Shown piece by piece: positions 1 through 15,100 of a DNA stretch of 64,000 bases. The notes beneath the pieces were generated by a model that ran no database searches, was not told the origin of the DNA, and saw only the letters and a program-made list of their open reading frames with translations. Numbering within the stretch: the stretch's first letter is position 1; each line of letters begins with the position of its first letter. Source of the DNA: Burhinus oedicnemus (lineage: Eukaryota; Chordata; Aves; Charadriiformes; Burhinidae). The translations under genes and the position numbers were made by a program. The stretch is taken from NCBI GenBank assembly GCA_008921705.1, contig VFFE01005895.1, forward strand, positions 273,283 to 337,282, written 5' to 3'.

Positions 1-2250
1 AATAAAGATATCCTTCCTCCGAGAAAGAAAACCCATGTGAATATGGCCGTGTGATAGCCCTCCAACACATAAACTCCATCTGGAATATGTATCACTGAAA
101 GAGCAAACTGTTTTGATTTCCTGGGGCAACAGTTTTGTAATCTGTTTATTCAGAATAAAAACTTCCTAAATTACCTTTTGACAGATGTTACTCTCAAAAA
201 TGTTTTATTAAGTCCCAGCACCTCGAAAATATTCCCACTGAATCTTCCTCACAGCAGCACAAGCTTTGACACCTTGTTGGATAAAATGCCTGCAGCAAGA
301 GGAAAGCAGATGTGCCAAGTCAGCTAAAGCTCAATGCACAAAGCGAAAGGGCAACAGTTGGCAAGCATGCAAATACGGTATCTGTTAAATATACCCTCTT
401 AGGATTGCTTGTATGCAAGGTGATACAACCTCAAGACCGCCTTCATCATTAGAAACCCTCGCCAGCACTATTTCAGACTACAAAATCTCTTTCTTATGCA
501 ACACTGGATCTTAATGTGGTGGCTTTGTGGTTTTAACACCTTTGGATCTTTATGAGTAACATACAATGCAAAAGCAGGTTACTTAATTCAGGGAACATTT
601 AAAAGATTTCTTGTTAATATGGTCTGAATCAATACCGTAACACAAATTAACATGAATCTCAAAGTAGTAAAAAACCCCGACACTTACAATATTGCAAGGG
701 TTATTTAGTATTAGTGAAGAGAAGCAGGATAGATTGTGGTATTTTCTTGGGCTCAATATTGAATATTCATGGAATCAGATAGGCACATTTCCAACACAAC
801 TTTTAGCCATATGCTTAATTTATGAATATTTTAATGGACAAGAGTATCATAGGATTTAGGGATTAAAAGGATTTACTAGATATTCATGTTCACACTGTTC
901 CGTTTTCTTGTGGAGTGCCCAGGGTAAGGAGCTCACAATTATTGTCTGCATTTTTCCGATGTTCTGTCTAGGCAATTTCTGTATTACTAAACGATAAAAC
1001 TTACACTACTTTCTCTAGGACATTATTCCTCAGCCTAATGAACTTCACCATTAAAACATTCTCTCCCCACTTGTCCGACATTTTTTTTTTCTAGATCCAT
1101 AGTACCAAGTGCTCAATACCAAAAAAATACTAATGAGCACCATATAAAAATTAATAAGGATTAAGTTGCAATATTTCTGCAATACCTGTGGTTCCATTTT
1201 AACTACCAGTTGTTAGCAACACTGTTGGGAATTGTGTAACTATATTTCTGCCCACTTAGTCAGACATTTTCTCCATTGCTGTCTAGTTGACGTGCTGACT
1301 TATTGATGGGTGAAAGAGAGAACAACCCAACCAGTTCAGCTAGCAGATTCCAGCAGGAGGAGGTCAGCAGAACATCTGCTTTGCAATTTTCAGTTGTCTA
1401 CTTACTCATGTGCAGAGTTCTGTTATCCTGGGAACAGTTCAATCATATAGTATGCAGACTTCAAATAAAAGCAAAAAATCTGATTTTACTGAGTTCTCAG
1501 AAAGTTATTTTTTGCTTTACTTAAGCTGAGAAGTCTTAATTTTCCTGCACAGTATGGAAGTGAGTTTGTCATATTAGATTTACTGAAAAGATTCTTGTGT
1601 GCCTAAAGAATCATCTCCTGTTATTGCATGAGTGCAGGGTTGGGGGTTTTTTTCAGTTTCTTTTCTGTTAATTACTCATTGAAATTAATTGGTTGATAGC
1701 TGTTACTCAGGTTGTGGCTATGAATGGGCCTGAATCAAAACCTAGATCAGAGCATCCTTAAATGGCAAGAAATCTTGGATGCACATGTGAGCCTCACAAA
1801 AAGCCTTTCTCTGTATAGTAAGGTAATGCAGTAAACAACTGCTCATTTTCTCCCAGCTCCAAAAACCTCCAAATGCCTGAGCAAGCCCTATCTGAACCTG
1901 CATTTTCCAGTTCACGACCCTTTGCAGCTCTAATAATAAGATGTAGATATCTATTACAGCTGTAGTAATAGGGCCATATGACATAACATTTGCCATTTTG
2001 AATTAGGCAAATCAGCTGTCTTATTCTGGATACTGTCTGTGGCACTGACAAATATTAGATGCTTGAGCAAAAAGCAGGGGGAAAAAAGAACAGTACATCA
2101 GAGAAAATTCATTCTTTGTTAAGTGCTTATTATGCCCTGGATACTGAAAGTTTATTTCCCAACTTTAGTTGTGCTTTATAAAAGTAAATTCAAACTGAAC
2201 TCCCAGAATATGCCTGCACAGAACAGTGCCCTGGTGCCTGAGCTCCAAGG
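1..2250. other. Unique A/T-rich DNA, no gene seen
   Basis: No recognisable exon, RNA gene or mobile element is visible. Open frames here are all under 90 codons, have no familiar motif and overlap frames on the other strand. Short A and T runs occur, for example near 1081, but nothing repeats in an organised way. Confidence 0.6.
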
Positions 2251-3130
2251 TGCAGCAAGAGGGACTGAGTGTGAGAATGACACCTACATAGAGGTGCCTA
2301 CGCATGTGGCCAGCTCTGTGTCTAAGCTCCCTTACAGTCTGTGAAGACATGAGTGCAGTTCTGCTGTTTAAATTTAGACACCTAAGTGGCATCTCATATA
2401 GCTGAGGTATCCACAACTACTTCAGATTCCCTAAGGGGTATTTCAGATACCTGAGGTATTCCCAGGGGACTGACAGTTATCACACAAGACCTACAGCAGA
2501 CCTTTGGGACTGGCAGATGGATGTCCAACAGGACACACAAGGACATTTTGAATGGCACTAAACCCCTGTGTTAGGAAAACAGTCCATCCAGGACGGATCT
2601 CTTGCTGTGTGAGCTGGGTCTCTCCCTTGGCTCTGCAGATGGTACTGAATGCCCGTGGGGTGCAGTTGCCTGAACAGAGAGTGGTTGAACGCTAGCACAC
2701 GTTGCCCAGAAAAGTTGTCCCATCTTCACCTTTGGAGATACTCAAAATCTGACTGTCCATGGCCCTGAGGAACTTGATGTAGCTGACTCTGCTATGAGCA
2801 GGGTGTTGGACTGGATGATCTCCAGAGGTGCCTGCCAGCCTCAGCAGCACTGTGATTCTGTAACTCCCTGAGCTAGGTGTTTATGATCCCATTAGAGTCA
2901 ATGGAGATCTAGGTAACAATTGAGTTGCCTAAAACCCGTGAGTCTGTGGTGCCTTGACATGCTCTAGAGTACCCTGCCTGAAGTTCAGCTGCCTGTTTTG
3001 AGGGTTGTGGGTCATCTGAAGGTCTTCTGCCATATCTGCTACAGGGAGGCAGGTCCAGCTGAGATACCCAAGGGCATCTCAAGTGGCACTGAAAATGTCA
3101 CTTTTAGGTTTCGTCTAGTGAATTGAGCCC
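2250..3130. repeat. Ancient unnamed dispersed repeat, split by a CR1 insertion
   Basis: This stretch is rich in short words such as AGGTGCCTA, GACACCTAAG and GGCATCTCAAGTGGCAC. Two blocks recur in the same order near 21.58-21.69 kb: CTAGAGTACC at 2964 matches 21,584, and the GGCATCTCAAGTGGCAC block at 3072 matches 21,675 with few changes. A third block at 2888-2908 (CCCATTAGAGTCAATGGAGA, then T) matches 39,712-39,732 at 18 of 21 positions. This points to old copies of one interspersed family. I do not recognise the family by name. The CR1 3' end at 2690-2866 lies inside it and so is probably younger. Boundaries are approximate. Confidence 0.45.
2690..2866 (+). mobile_element. Old CR1 LINE 3' end fragment
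   Basis: The segment follows the typical 3' end of an avian CR1 element: a GTTGCCCAGA block, then GGAGATACTCAAAATCTGAC, then GTTGGACTGGATGATCTCCA, then a GTGATTCTGT tail. Only the last codons of the ORF2 region and the short 3' UTR are present, so the copy is strongly truncated at the 5' end, as CR1 copies usually are. It has many substitutions and a degraded tail, which suggests an old insertion. It is non-coding now. Confidence 0.85.
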
Positions 3131-6100
3131 ATAGTCAATGAATTCGAGAGAAGGATTTGGCCCAAAGTAGGCCAATTGCATGGAAGCCTCGCTCTCCACT
3201 GGCTCTTGGATACCTGCCTATCAAAACTACAGTTAGATATCTTAGCCTTTAAATGAGTCCCAAGTGAAGCAATTGCAGATTAAAAACTGAGCAGAACAGG
3301 AGAGACAAACAGCTGCCTACATGTCCTACAACATCCAGCAAGTTTTGTCCTGTGAAGAGCTTTTGTCCTCTTGAGCATTTCATGCTTCTCTCCCTACCGT
3401 AATTACTTCCACAGACACTGAGCAGCTTCTCTGCGGGTGGAAACTGTTGCAGCTCCACTGAGCGTGAAAGACCAGCACCAGCGTGTGCCTTACATGAAGC
3501 TACCCTGTTGGTTGCCTGGGCTCTCAGATAAGAGGCGCTTCTATACGACCCCTCTTCTTGTGGGTTTTCTGTGTTTTATGAGACCAGCTCAGGGCACAGG
3601 CAGGATTAGGGGATCAGATAACAGAATATCCTGCAATAAAATGGACTCTGATAACTTGCCTAAAAACATTCAGATTTTCGTCTCTTGGCTCTCTGTGTTG
3701 TCTTGAACTTGAATCTAATTACAGCTATCTCCTCTGGCTGGCTGCCCATGCATTATTATCCTGTATATCATCCAGTATTTGACATTTATTTGTTCAAAAT
3801 GAAAATGACCTTTGCTCCTGGAAGATAATAAATTATTTTTAGAATTATAGTAATTCCCTGTCACTTGAAATAATGCTTATCCAGAAAGACATGTTAGCAC
3901 CAAAGGCAGGAGAAGTAAAAGCAAGAGCTTCAGATATGTGGGCAATCAAGATTGATAGATGGTACGTATCGGTGGCTTGCCATTATTTCTTTTACTGTGC
4001 AAATATATTTAATATTTGCAATATCTTTTACTAAAAATATTCATATTTATTATATTTGAAAGCTCTCCTCATGAATCTTTAGAAGAAAAATAGCACAGGG
4101 CTCACAGTTTTATGCTAACAAAGAGTGTTTACTCACTTTCATGTTAGAGATAGATGGTCCCTTTCTTTTCTTCCAGCAGCTCTGTAGCTCACTTTTTGCA
4201 AGTGTGTCTTTGGGCAGGAGATGAGGCCAGGAGGAAGCCTTATTTCACTTACTCACATTATGCATTTTCTGAAGGTCTCTAACTGAATACCAGAGCCAGC
4301 CTACATAGAAACAGCAGCTTTATAGATTCTTTTCCCTCCCTGTTTGAGAAGCAAAATTCACCTAATGCTCCACAAACTTCTTTAATATTCAGTATCTGCC
4401 CAGTTGCCATTGCTGTTCTTTTACAAGCTATGTCACAGACTACCGTACATGACCTGCAGACCAGCTGGCCAGCTTGCAGAAATTCAGGTGGGCTGAGAAG
4501 ACTTGCTAAGGCACACAACCAGGTGCTTAACTATTGTAATTTTATTGCAAAGTAATGCAGGTCAATGTAAGTGGGACATTTCATTGTACTGAACGGTCTT
4601 CAAACATGTCTGAGGTGACCAGAAAAGTAACCCAAATCAGAGATGGATTATTAGAGACTCTCATTTCCTATTCATCACTAAGTATAGGCACACAGCCTTT
4701 AAGACCAACTTTCCTGTGTCCCCGGCTGGGAATCAGAGTTTTCACAGTGGTCTGCCAGAGCAGCAAAGTACTTGCATCCCACCTGTTAAAATGGCATAAT
4801 GCCAGCACGAAATGTACTCATTACATTGAATGTGAATTCTAGTTTAGAAGAACATCCGGATTTTCTTCTCCTGTCTAAACGAGGAAACCCAGCCTCAAAA
4901 ATGTTTGATTTTCAGAGCACTGAAAAATGTATAAGGTACATTGGTGATAAATCCTCTCTTTGCATGCTCTAAGGGGTCCCATGATAAATAGTCAATGCTG
5001 AAGCCAAGTGGCTCAGCTGTTTCTGAGCCTTTCTGGATCATGCTCAGAGGCAAATCAGGAAGAAATGAAAAGGGAAAACCTGCATATAGAAACTCTGAAA
5101 AATACAGGCTTAATATTGCATGCCATTGAAAGGGTTTAAGCACAGCTTCCTAAGCCCTTACTGCAGGACATGTATAAGGTGAATATTTGGAGATTGTTAC
5201 TCAGAAATATCCCTGGTGTAACAAGGAAAGGTTTTTCTTGATGGAGCAAAAATAAGTCAGACGGGGCTGAGCAAAGAGAAGTGGGCGAGGAAGCTCAGCA
5301 GTCCACAAATCTCAAGCTGAGCAGAGCTGAGGCCAGCTTTCCACCTGTGCAAAATCTGGAGGGCAATAAGGTCCAGCAGCAGCATCAGGCAGCTTTTAAC
5401 TTCTGTTCCATCTTTGGCACAGCACAGGTCATTTTGATTTACGTTCACAACAGAGGTTGTACGGATAGAGAGATTATTTTCCTAATGCCATGCAACAAAT
5501 ATTTTTCCTTTCATCCAGGAGATGTTTCTGTCCACTCCCAAGATGCTTTGAGCTGTGTGTGCAGGTCACAGAAAAGTTGAGCACTTGGGGTGAACTTCCT
5601 TGGTGCTGAGGAGCAGCACAAAGCTTTTATTCCACCAAAGTCCCACTTTAGCATGCAAAATAGGATTTACACAGTGCTGAAGAGCTATCTGCAATTAACA
5701 CTTTTTTTCCTCTTCTCTGCTTCAGTACCAACTGGTGTATCCAGCTATTCTCTGGATTTTGAGAATAATAATTGAGAATAAAGACAATAGCTTTAACAAA
5801 AAAGGTAGAAAATGAACACAGTGGCTCCCACAGAAGCAAGAGCTAGCAGTCTCAGTGAGGTACACTAGACTAAAATTTTAGCTGATGTCCGGCTCACAGG
5901 CCCCCTATGGTCAGATAGGGCCAGATCCAGGGGCTCTGAGGTGGGCAGAGCTCTGGGGGATGGCAAAGACAGACCCTGGGAGAGTGGAGAAGCACATAGA
6001 AAACAGCTTAAGCCTGGACAAAACTCAAAACTGTGGTTTTCTTTAGTCTGGTCCCAAGTGCAGTAGTGTAGGGCTGAGAGCTCTGTGTTTTCTCAGCCTG

Positions 6101-9100
6101 TCAGGAAAATTAGGGTAAGCTCACAGATAACCAAATCCTTCTTTCAGAATTGGAGGAGACAGTTCTAGGAAGGCAACTCTGGAGCAGTTTTTTCCCAGGC
6201 TGAAGGGAATGAGCCGGGTTCATTCCAGCCTTGCCTCAAAACTCCCCAAGGGCACTGGCAAAACAACATCCCATAGAGACCCCTCAGAAGTAAAGGGTGT
6301 ATTTCTTATGGGCATGTTTCCTTCAAATTTTATTTATTTGAAGCAATTTTGGATGAGGATCATTTAAAGGTCTAGCTATGAGAAACCAGCTTTAGATTGT
6401 AGCCTGCGAGCAGGTTCAGCCAGTCCATTTTTATACCATTGTGGCAAGGAATCACTTTCTGTGGCTCTCCTTTACTCCTCCTCTTTCAGTGTGTTTCTAT
6501 AAGCCGTATTTTTGCTCCCACTACTACCAATGAACAGATCCCCAGGTATGAGATCCTGGAGAAACTAAACTTATAATTAGATGACAGAATTACGTGGATC
6601 CGTATAGAGTTTGTTTGGGAGAAACAAACTTATTCAGGAACAGTGATCATATTACTAAAAGCAGAGTATAGGCATCTAATAATTGCTGTGACAGGTTATA
6701 GTTTGTCTAAATTACTATTTTCGTATTCTATGTTTACTCATTATGTTTTTCCAGACACTACCTTTTTCTACTAAATCTTTCTAATAATCTTCTGAGACTT
6801 TCTGGTTCAGAACCTTTTCTGGGAAGTTTTTTATTTCCTAAATCAACTGTATTTAAAAAATATGACATGCATCTCTTTTTTAAAATGGCACTGTGACCCC
6901 ATCACTCAGAATACCTAAAACGCTTCTGATGTATTACACGAGGAACACTTCATGCTTGCACAAATTGCTAGTTTTATGCAGAGAGCTTCCTTGGAGAATC
7001 TCACAAGAAAGGATTAGCCTGGCTGTAATTTTGCATTATACATCCACAATATGCTCTCTCCTTTCTCTTGAAAACATTGCCACTCTTGTTTCTTGGTATA
7101 TTGATATGTGTTAACAATAACAGATGATAAATTACTGTTTTATTGACTGGCAAGCCCAGAGTCCAATGAAGCACTACAATACCAAGGTTATGTGAAAGTC
7201 AGGGTTCCTGGACCAGCCATGGTAGTTAACCTGAGTATGCTAGACATCTATAGCAGTTGAATCACCACTTCAAAAAGGAAAGACAGTCCTTCAGAGAGGT
7301 TGGTTCTTTGAGAAAGGAAGATTTCAGGGTCTGTTCCACACATCGTGAAACCTTGCCTCCAGGTAAGGCAGATTTGAGGGAAGAATCGGATAAGCAGCAT
7401 GCATAAGGCTGGAATAAGGCTTCCAGCTTCATTTTATAAGCGCCCTTCCCCAACAATAACCTCAATCTCCCCCAAATCCGTTATCAGACCCAGCACAATA
7501 GATCTCATCGTTCTCATCTTTCCAACTTCCAGACAGCCCCTATAATAATTCTGTATTCTCACTCCTCTTATTGCACTTTCATCTCCTTTCCATTTTTCTG
7601 TCTCTCCATGCTTCAGCACTCCCAAACCCATTGGTATTTCTTCCAGTTCCCACTTCATTCACCCTATACACTTCTTCAATTTTACCTGCTCCTGGATTTA
7701 TGTAGAGGTGAGTAAAAAGTCAATGACTGCTGTGATGGTGTTGGAGATACCACACGCTAGTGGGCTGTTTGGTTCCAGGCAGAAGGGGTCACATGTGAAT
7801 TTTACATCTTGTACCCTGAGAGTGGACATGACTAAATAGAGACCCTCATTTATCCAGCCATCAATGTCCATGAAGATCTGAATAACTTTATAGCTTTGAC
7901 ACGTCAAACTTGCTATCAAATTAGGTAGAAATTGGCCGGTGAGTTCACTAAGTGTGAATTGGCAGAAACAGAAGCAGAGAAACAAGGTAGACATATACAC
8001 TTTTATCATTAGGAAATTGGGGTAAAAGAGATATAAAAGAGTCCATCTTTAAGACTGCTACTTTCCTCATGAAAATGATCAGCTACACCCACAGTAGTGT
8101 GAAGGAGTGGGCATCAGATACTCTAACTTCCAGAAGCAGTACCCTACCACTAGTCACAAAACTGACAGTCATAAAATGGCCATAAAGTAAATCAGTCAAC
8201 TATTAAGGTGAAAATCACTGTCTACAAAATAAACCTGACTGCTATTAATGTAGAAACACTACATCAAAATACATATACTTTTTTTACCACCTTCTTGGTC
8301 CTTTAGAACATTGTTGTTTTAAATACAGATTAGGAATATCAAACATTTATTAGGAGTATCATCACTGAGTTCAGTGGTGGCTTGTTTTATTGGTCAGATC
8401 TCTTCTATTATTTTTTTATGGCTATCTCTTGTGTATCAGAAAACACTTCTGCAAACGCAGAGCAGCGAATTTGCTTTTACTTGTGCAAAGCTCATGTTGA
8501 AAGAAAAGTAAGTCACTTCTTCACATGGCTTCTCTGCCTGAAAAACTGCATGGAAATGGAGTAATGTATTGCAGGGGAGAAGCCATAAACCGTGGATGTG
8601 AGTTATATTAAGAGCTCACAGGCTACCGTTAATCATTTTACATCACACATTCTCCATTAAAGCCAGGGGCATAAGGAGACCTGAGCATACCCTCCTTTCA
8701 AGATATATAATGCCATAACTTCATATGAATTAGCCCCAGCAGGTATCTACCGAAGTGACGGAGAATCAAGTCTCAAGGCAGCAACTTTATTTCATGCATA
8801 ATGACAGAAAAGCACAAAGACAAGTACTTAGTAGAAAATTTGTGCTGGTCTTCAGCGTCATCCTGGCTTTACTTTGGAAGGGCTGCTTTGTGCCTGAGGG
8901 ATGAGTCAGGCAACCTAGCAGTGACATTTATGGAAATTGTTTGTATGTGTTAGGATCAGAATATCCACCTGGAGGCTGATTGTGCTCTTCAGAGTGGAGA
9001 ATTGTGCATGCCAAGGATGTGTTTCCTCCAAAATGCATGTATGTATTTCTCAGCTTTGTTGTGGGAATTGCAAGACACATTTGTAGATGCAGGAGTGTTG

Positions 9101-12100
9101 AGCGAAAGCTAACAAGACAGACAGTAAGACAAGATACTGAGGGGGAAAAATGGCACAGATGCACTGAAATCATTAAAGCTACTCTGATTTATACTAGCTG
9201 AAGGCCTTACTTGGAGATGAACAACGCATTTAAACGGCACTGAAAGAGCAAAATTCTAGCCTCAGCTAAACTAAGGACTGAAACTTGTCCTGTTCATGTT
9301 GCACGAACTTCAAGGAATTAATAGTTATTAGTATTCAATGCTACTGAAGCATAGTATATCTGCAATTGTCAAAATGTTGATGGTAATAAAATATGTGGTT
9401 AGGAAGATAGGAAAAGCTCCCTGGCCACCTCCTCACCACTCAATATGTTTCACTTCCAAAATGAAACTCAGAATTATTTAAAATTAACTGAATGCAAATA
9501 CAAAGTGTACTTTGCAGGGAATCTGATTCTGCTTGCTCTATTAAGGATGAAGAGGGCTCTTGGAGGGAACTGTTATGTCCTGCTACTTCCTTTAAAACAA
9601 ATTTAAGGAACATCGAGTGCTGCTCATAGCTGTGACAATATCTGACTACCCATTCCCGGCAGGCAATAAGGAGCCATGAGAGGCATTTTCTGGCTCTCCA
9701 CCTCCCAGGGCCAAGCAGCAGCTGAGATTCTCTGCGGAGTCTGCTCTGAGAAAGTAAAAGAAACTTTGGGTGGCTGCCGGTGACGCTGCAAGAGGTGGCA
9801 TTAGCCCCACTTACTTGTTACTATGGAGATCCATTCTGTCATCCCACTATAATCATTTTGTCAATGACATTTTGTTGTTTGCTTGTGAGCCTGCTGTTAG
9901 GAGAAAGCATTTTTGTCAGAGATTAAGAGGAGCTGTTTGAGACTCCTGCTTGCACGTCACGCAGAAGAGGGTTGAACCATCGAGTGCAGGAGAAGTGCAT
10001 CAGCAGAGATCTTCCTCCACTAGAGCTGGGCAGGGCTGCGGTGTGCCTGACCTGGAAGATCCCATACAGAGGGTGTGGGTGCATTTACAAGTGACCACAA
10101 TAGCACTCACTGTATTAACAAAGGGAAAATTATCTGAACAGCGGTACCCACGTTAAAATCAAATAATGTGTTATGTGAGATCAAGGGCATGGGATTCTTC
10201 TTTGCATTTTGCTCACATTTGATATTTTTATAATTCTTGAACAAAAAAAAAGGCAGTGGCTTTCTGCCCCGTTGTCACCACATGCATTTGGTATTCCTGG
10301 GGGAACTGCAATGAGTTGTCCGTTCTAAAGTCCCAAGTTAGGAATGACCTCACTAGCACTGCAGAAATTTGTAATAGAAATATGAAAATTGGTATGAATG
10401 GAGTAAGAATGGAAACATGTGTGCAAAAGCACCAGAGGAAGCAGCAGAACGAAGGTTAAAAGGGGAGGCTTATATTAATCACCACAGAGCTCAGCATCTG
10501 TGATGTCATTCTAATAAAATGGAGGAACAAACAGAGCTAAAGGTAAAGTTGTCAAGTGGATGAAGAACAGGACTAGAGCTTATCAAGCAAGGAAAATAAA
10601 AGTTGTGAAATTCAGGAATTTAGCCTAACATTTACAAGGGGTGAGTCAAAATCACAAGGCTAGCAATCCAAAACAACATCCACTCCTAAAAGGTACAAAA
10701 GACCAAGTTCAAAACCCAAGATACATGTTGAGGCCTCAGCTGCTGATGTCCTTTGCTCTCCATGTTGCATAGAAGTGGTCCAAGACTGCTTGGGCACATG
10801 TCTTGGTACCTGTGAGTAATGGGTTAGACTAAAGTGCGTGAATGGAACCTATGAGAGACTGAGAAGGAGTGGGTAAAAGTGACTTGGTTAGAGATTTTTG
10901 TATTGCAAAATCACCTTTCTTTCCATAAGATCTCTTACAGAGTTCTGTTACAGTAATTTCTGACAAAGCCCATAGACTAATACGAGTACAAAGGTCTGAA
11001 ACAAGCTTAAAGATTTTCTAGAGATTAGGATCCCTGGGATGTTTTTATAACTCTGCCACTTTCCTCCTGAGCAGGAGAATCTTTTATCAGACTAAGCAGT
11101 GTAATTGGGAAGAATATACAAACTTTTTTGCAGAGTATGTCTTTTCTTAGGATTAGAAAAGTTAAAAAAAAAGAAGTTAAGCTCTTTGCAGGTAGGGAAC
11201 TACTGCTCTGAATTTATCTTAATTATGTTAATTGCTTAGACAACTTCAAGGTACAGTTACATGAATATTTGCCCACTGGCAAATTTATTTGATGTGGGTC
11301 CGACTCCAATCCCTTCACAGCAGTATTGTGGGCTGTGCCGTAAACTGGATCAGCAAAATGAGCTGGGGTTAAAATAGCAACTAGCAAAAAAATCCCTTCT
11401 TATTTTTTAATCTTTTTATTTGCCAGAACATTTCCTTGATTTAAAGCACCCAGGCCCTCAGAGAACCAGTGTAGACAATGGAGGAGACGGGAAAGAGGAG
11501 CACGAGGAGGAACAACAGGGTCTTCGAAGGGCGCTGAGAGGTACCCTGGTTTCCCTTGCTGCCTTTGAAGCAGAGCCATCCTGCTCAGCAGTCTGTGCCT
11601 TGCTTCTCTTTTTCTTGGGTTTGTCTTTACTTAGGGGTGCTAGAGAAAAGAAAGGAGAGCTCAGAGGGCCAGGCACAGCTAATGTGGGGCATGATGCTGG
11701 TGGATTTGCTGCCCACGGTCTACCAGGCACAGATAAGCTCCAAACACTGCAGGCAGGAATCAAGCACAGCTGAACTGCTTTGGAAACCAAATGGTACTGC
11801 CACAATGGAGCTGTGTCTGCCATGTGGCAAATTACAAACCTACTGGAGACACAGTGTCCCACAGCGGACCTTCTTCACCAGGGTATTAGCAGGCCTAATA
11901 GTCAGTGATCTTGACTTATTCTCACAGACTTTGATGAAAAGGTAGCAAGTATCATATTCCTTCTGAATTTGGCATAGATCTTTGAAAATCCTCAGAATGG
12001 CAAAGAATCAAAGAGCAGCATAAGAAACTGCACACCCAGCCACTGGGCAAGAGCAAGGGAAACCAAGGCTGTGCAAATTCTGCCTGGCTGACATGGCATG

Positions 12101-15100
12101 CTCTTGATATTGTGTTTTTTATGACAGCCACAACTTTTTCCTAGGAGTAACTGATTTTTTAAATGATAGTCTAGTGTTGAGGGACTTTAACAGGACTGGA
12201 ATTATTTCTCTGTACAATCACTGACAACTACACAAGGACATTTTAACAACTGCAAAGTGAAAGCAGACGGGCTGCAAGAAGGACTGCATGGTATGACAAA
12301 GGCATGACTTTTGCTCTGACTATTTTCTGGATGACAGTTAAGTCAAATTTCTCTTCTCTGGTCACTGAAGGTCCTCTAAGATTTATTGGTAGGCTAAAAG
12401 GTCTGGCCAATCTGAGCTCGCTCTTTACATTTAGGTATTGTCCTTTATAAAGGAAAATAGCCTTTGTTTTGTCAAACTAAGCATGCCAGACTTTTTCAGA
12501 GTTAGAAACAGTGCTTGAAGCACAGCTAACACAAGGTGTGTTCCTTACCCTAAGCTTTGCACACTCACTGTGACAATGTAGGATGTATGTAGCTCCGCTT
12601 CATACAAAACCTATAGCACTTTGTGGCAAATAAGATCACCACCTTCTGGGAAGGAGCCCATTGACTTAAGTACCTGATGTCAGCCATGACATGATGGACC
12701 AGTCTCTTCTGCAGGTTTGAACATGCTGAGGTCTAAGTCCAGCACTCATCCCACGTGAACTATAGCCCGTATAAACCCTGCATTTGTATGGATGTGATGG
12801 TACAGATGCTTTAGTTGTAAAGTACCTTTAGCACTGTCCCAGCCTGCCACTTCCCCTGCAAAGTCTGTAGGTGGACAATTTCCAGTATCTGCTCTGCTTT
12901 TGTTGTCTTAAGCATGGATATTCTAATTCTACAAGATTCAAGAGGGGTGTCACTGTTGCCTAAAACTGTGGAAGTGATACTTCCCTATCCTTTTCTGGTG
13001 ACATCTCACTTGAATCCAGCTTAGCTTTGAAGTTGGCTTTCAGTAGCTGTCTCACAAAGGGCCTGAGAGTCACCATGGGGCTGGGCATTGTGGTCTGATC
13101 ACTCTGTTATTTGTGGTTGGTTCTTGAGGAGCTCTGTCAGTAACTCCATCCAGCCAAAATTTCCTCTTGCAGTACCCCTCCCACCCTGTCCCATGTAGCC
13201 CTTTCCTGTCAATCTGTGAATTAATCTGCAGTCTCCAGTTTAACTACAGTATCCAATGCTTTGCCTAAGTCCGGATGCATGAGATGTATTGCTTGTCCTT
13301 TTTAAACTGAATCAGGGATTAAGACAACACTTCACAGGAAGTTTTCATTTAAAGTGCCTTTGTTACATCAGCAACATCAAATGTTTTACTCCTTAAATTT
13401 ACAACTAAAGAGTGGTTGCCAAAGCTTTACATTGGAGAATTAGTTTTAGTGTAAACAAATTTTGGAAAACCCAGATGTCTACACTTAAAGATTCTTGAAA
13501 GATTTTAATTTTCCATCATGTTTCTTTGCCTACACTTTGCATCAGGCTCATTAACTTTCAACCCGAATACAGAAATTGCTTCCCTCTGATAGTAGTCTCT
13601 GGTTTGTTGAAAACATATTTTTTTTTCGTGTGAGCTCTGTCATACAAATCACATGATTTTCTGTTATTAGTATACCATTTGCATGGTTTGTAATCAGGCG
13701 TGATTTTCTGACTTCATCGCACTCCTATTAGCTACATGAACATACGTAACCCAGGAAGAGACCACGCAACCAACTAAAACAAAACTGCTGGTGTATTTTG
13801 TAGCTATTCAGAATGTCATCCACTGCTGTACCTGTCCAGCTTTATGACACTGTACTACAGGGGAGTAATAGCCTTATACCAGTAAAAACCTGCAGGAATG
13901 CAGTGCTAACAAGTGCCTGTAGGGAAGGAGCACTCACCTGTAGCTACAGGATCCCAGAGAAGACCAGAAAGGTTTCAGGTGAGACCCTGTGAAGTTACTG
14001 AGATCTGGGCTCACCGGGACATAGGTGCAACATCTGCATTCAGGTGCCTCTCTGAGAGTGGGATGGCTGCTGGCTTGATTTAAGACCCTCCACCCCCTAT
14101 CCAGGGCTGGGAGAGCTGACCTCCTTGGGACTGGACATCCACCTACAAGAGGAGCAGCTCAAACCTGCCAGCAGCAGGGACCGCAGTGGAGGTGTCATCC
14201 CTGCCTGGTTGGTGTATCTCACAGGAGGGCTGGACCTGGGTCCTCCCCAGGGTTAAAGACAGCCTTGACCATAAGGCTTCCACATGGGAGCAGGAGGCAG
14301 TATGCTGCTTCCCACTGAGCTTGTTCCCCAAAGAAAGCATGGCCGAGCCTTGCACCCTCAAGTTGTGCAACACTAGTGGGGACCTCCTGAAGGCCAGGGC
14401 ATGGAATGGCCACCACAAACCTCCACCCCAAGGGGAAAGGCAAAGAGCACGTGCGTGGAATTGGGCACTTAAGTTCCTTCAAGTTCTTTTCAATTTGCTT
14501 TTAAGCCAAGCTTCAGTCTCACTGCCTGCAGTCTAATGAAATATGCCTTCTATAAAACAGAAAAGAGTTTGGAAACTCAGATCTAGAAAATAATTTTAGG
14601 TCCAGACTAGCAAGCTGTAGAGTGTCCCCCACCAGCAGCCCTCAGTGGAGAGTCTTTAACACTGTGGACGTCATTTTTAAAGAAGAATCCTGTACGCTTT
14701 GCTGTGCTGTGTAACGTGTTGCAGAGCTGACTCCTCTTGTAGGCAGTTAGGTACCCCCCCCAGACACCAAAGGTTTAAACAGGAACGGTAGCTGCACAGT
14801 ATATTTTTATTCAAATATGAAAAATAAGGGAGAGAGCAGGAGTCTGTTAACAGAAAAAGTTACCTTCCCCATCATGCTGCTCACACTCTCTGTGTCTTTC
14901 TAAGAATAACCCTGTCTCTACATTATGAATTTTTCATGCAGAGAAGAGATTCTGCATGCTTCAAAAGTCACTATGTGGACCGATGTTCATGAGAGGTTGA
15001 CAAAAAATTTCAATAAAAAGGAAATATTTTTAAGCTTAATATTTTTGCAAAATATTGTTTGCATAGTCAGCACTGCAGTCCTGCCAAAAAAAGCAGATTA

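Noticed and set aside
3999..4019. Perfect 8-bp inverted repeat with 5-base loop
   Set aside because: A/T-rich sequence makes such hairpins by chance. A similar one lies at 15,038-15,056.
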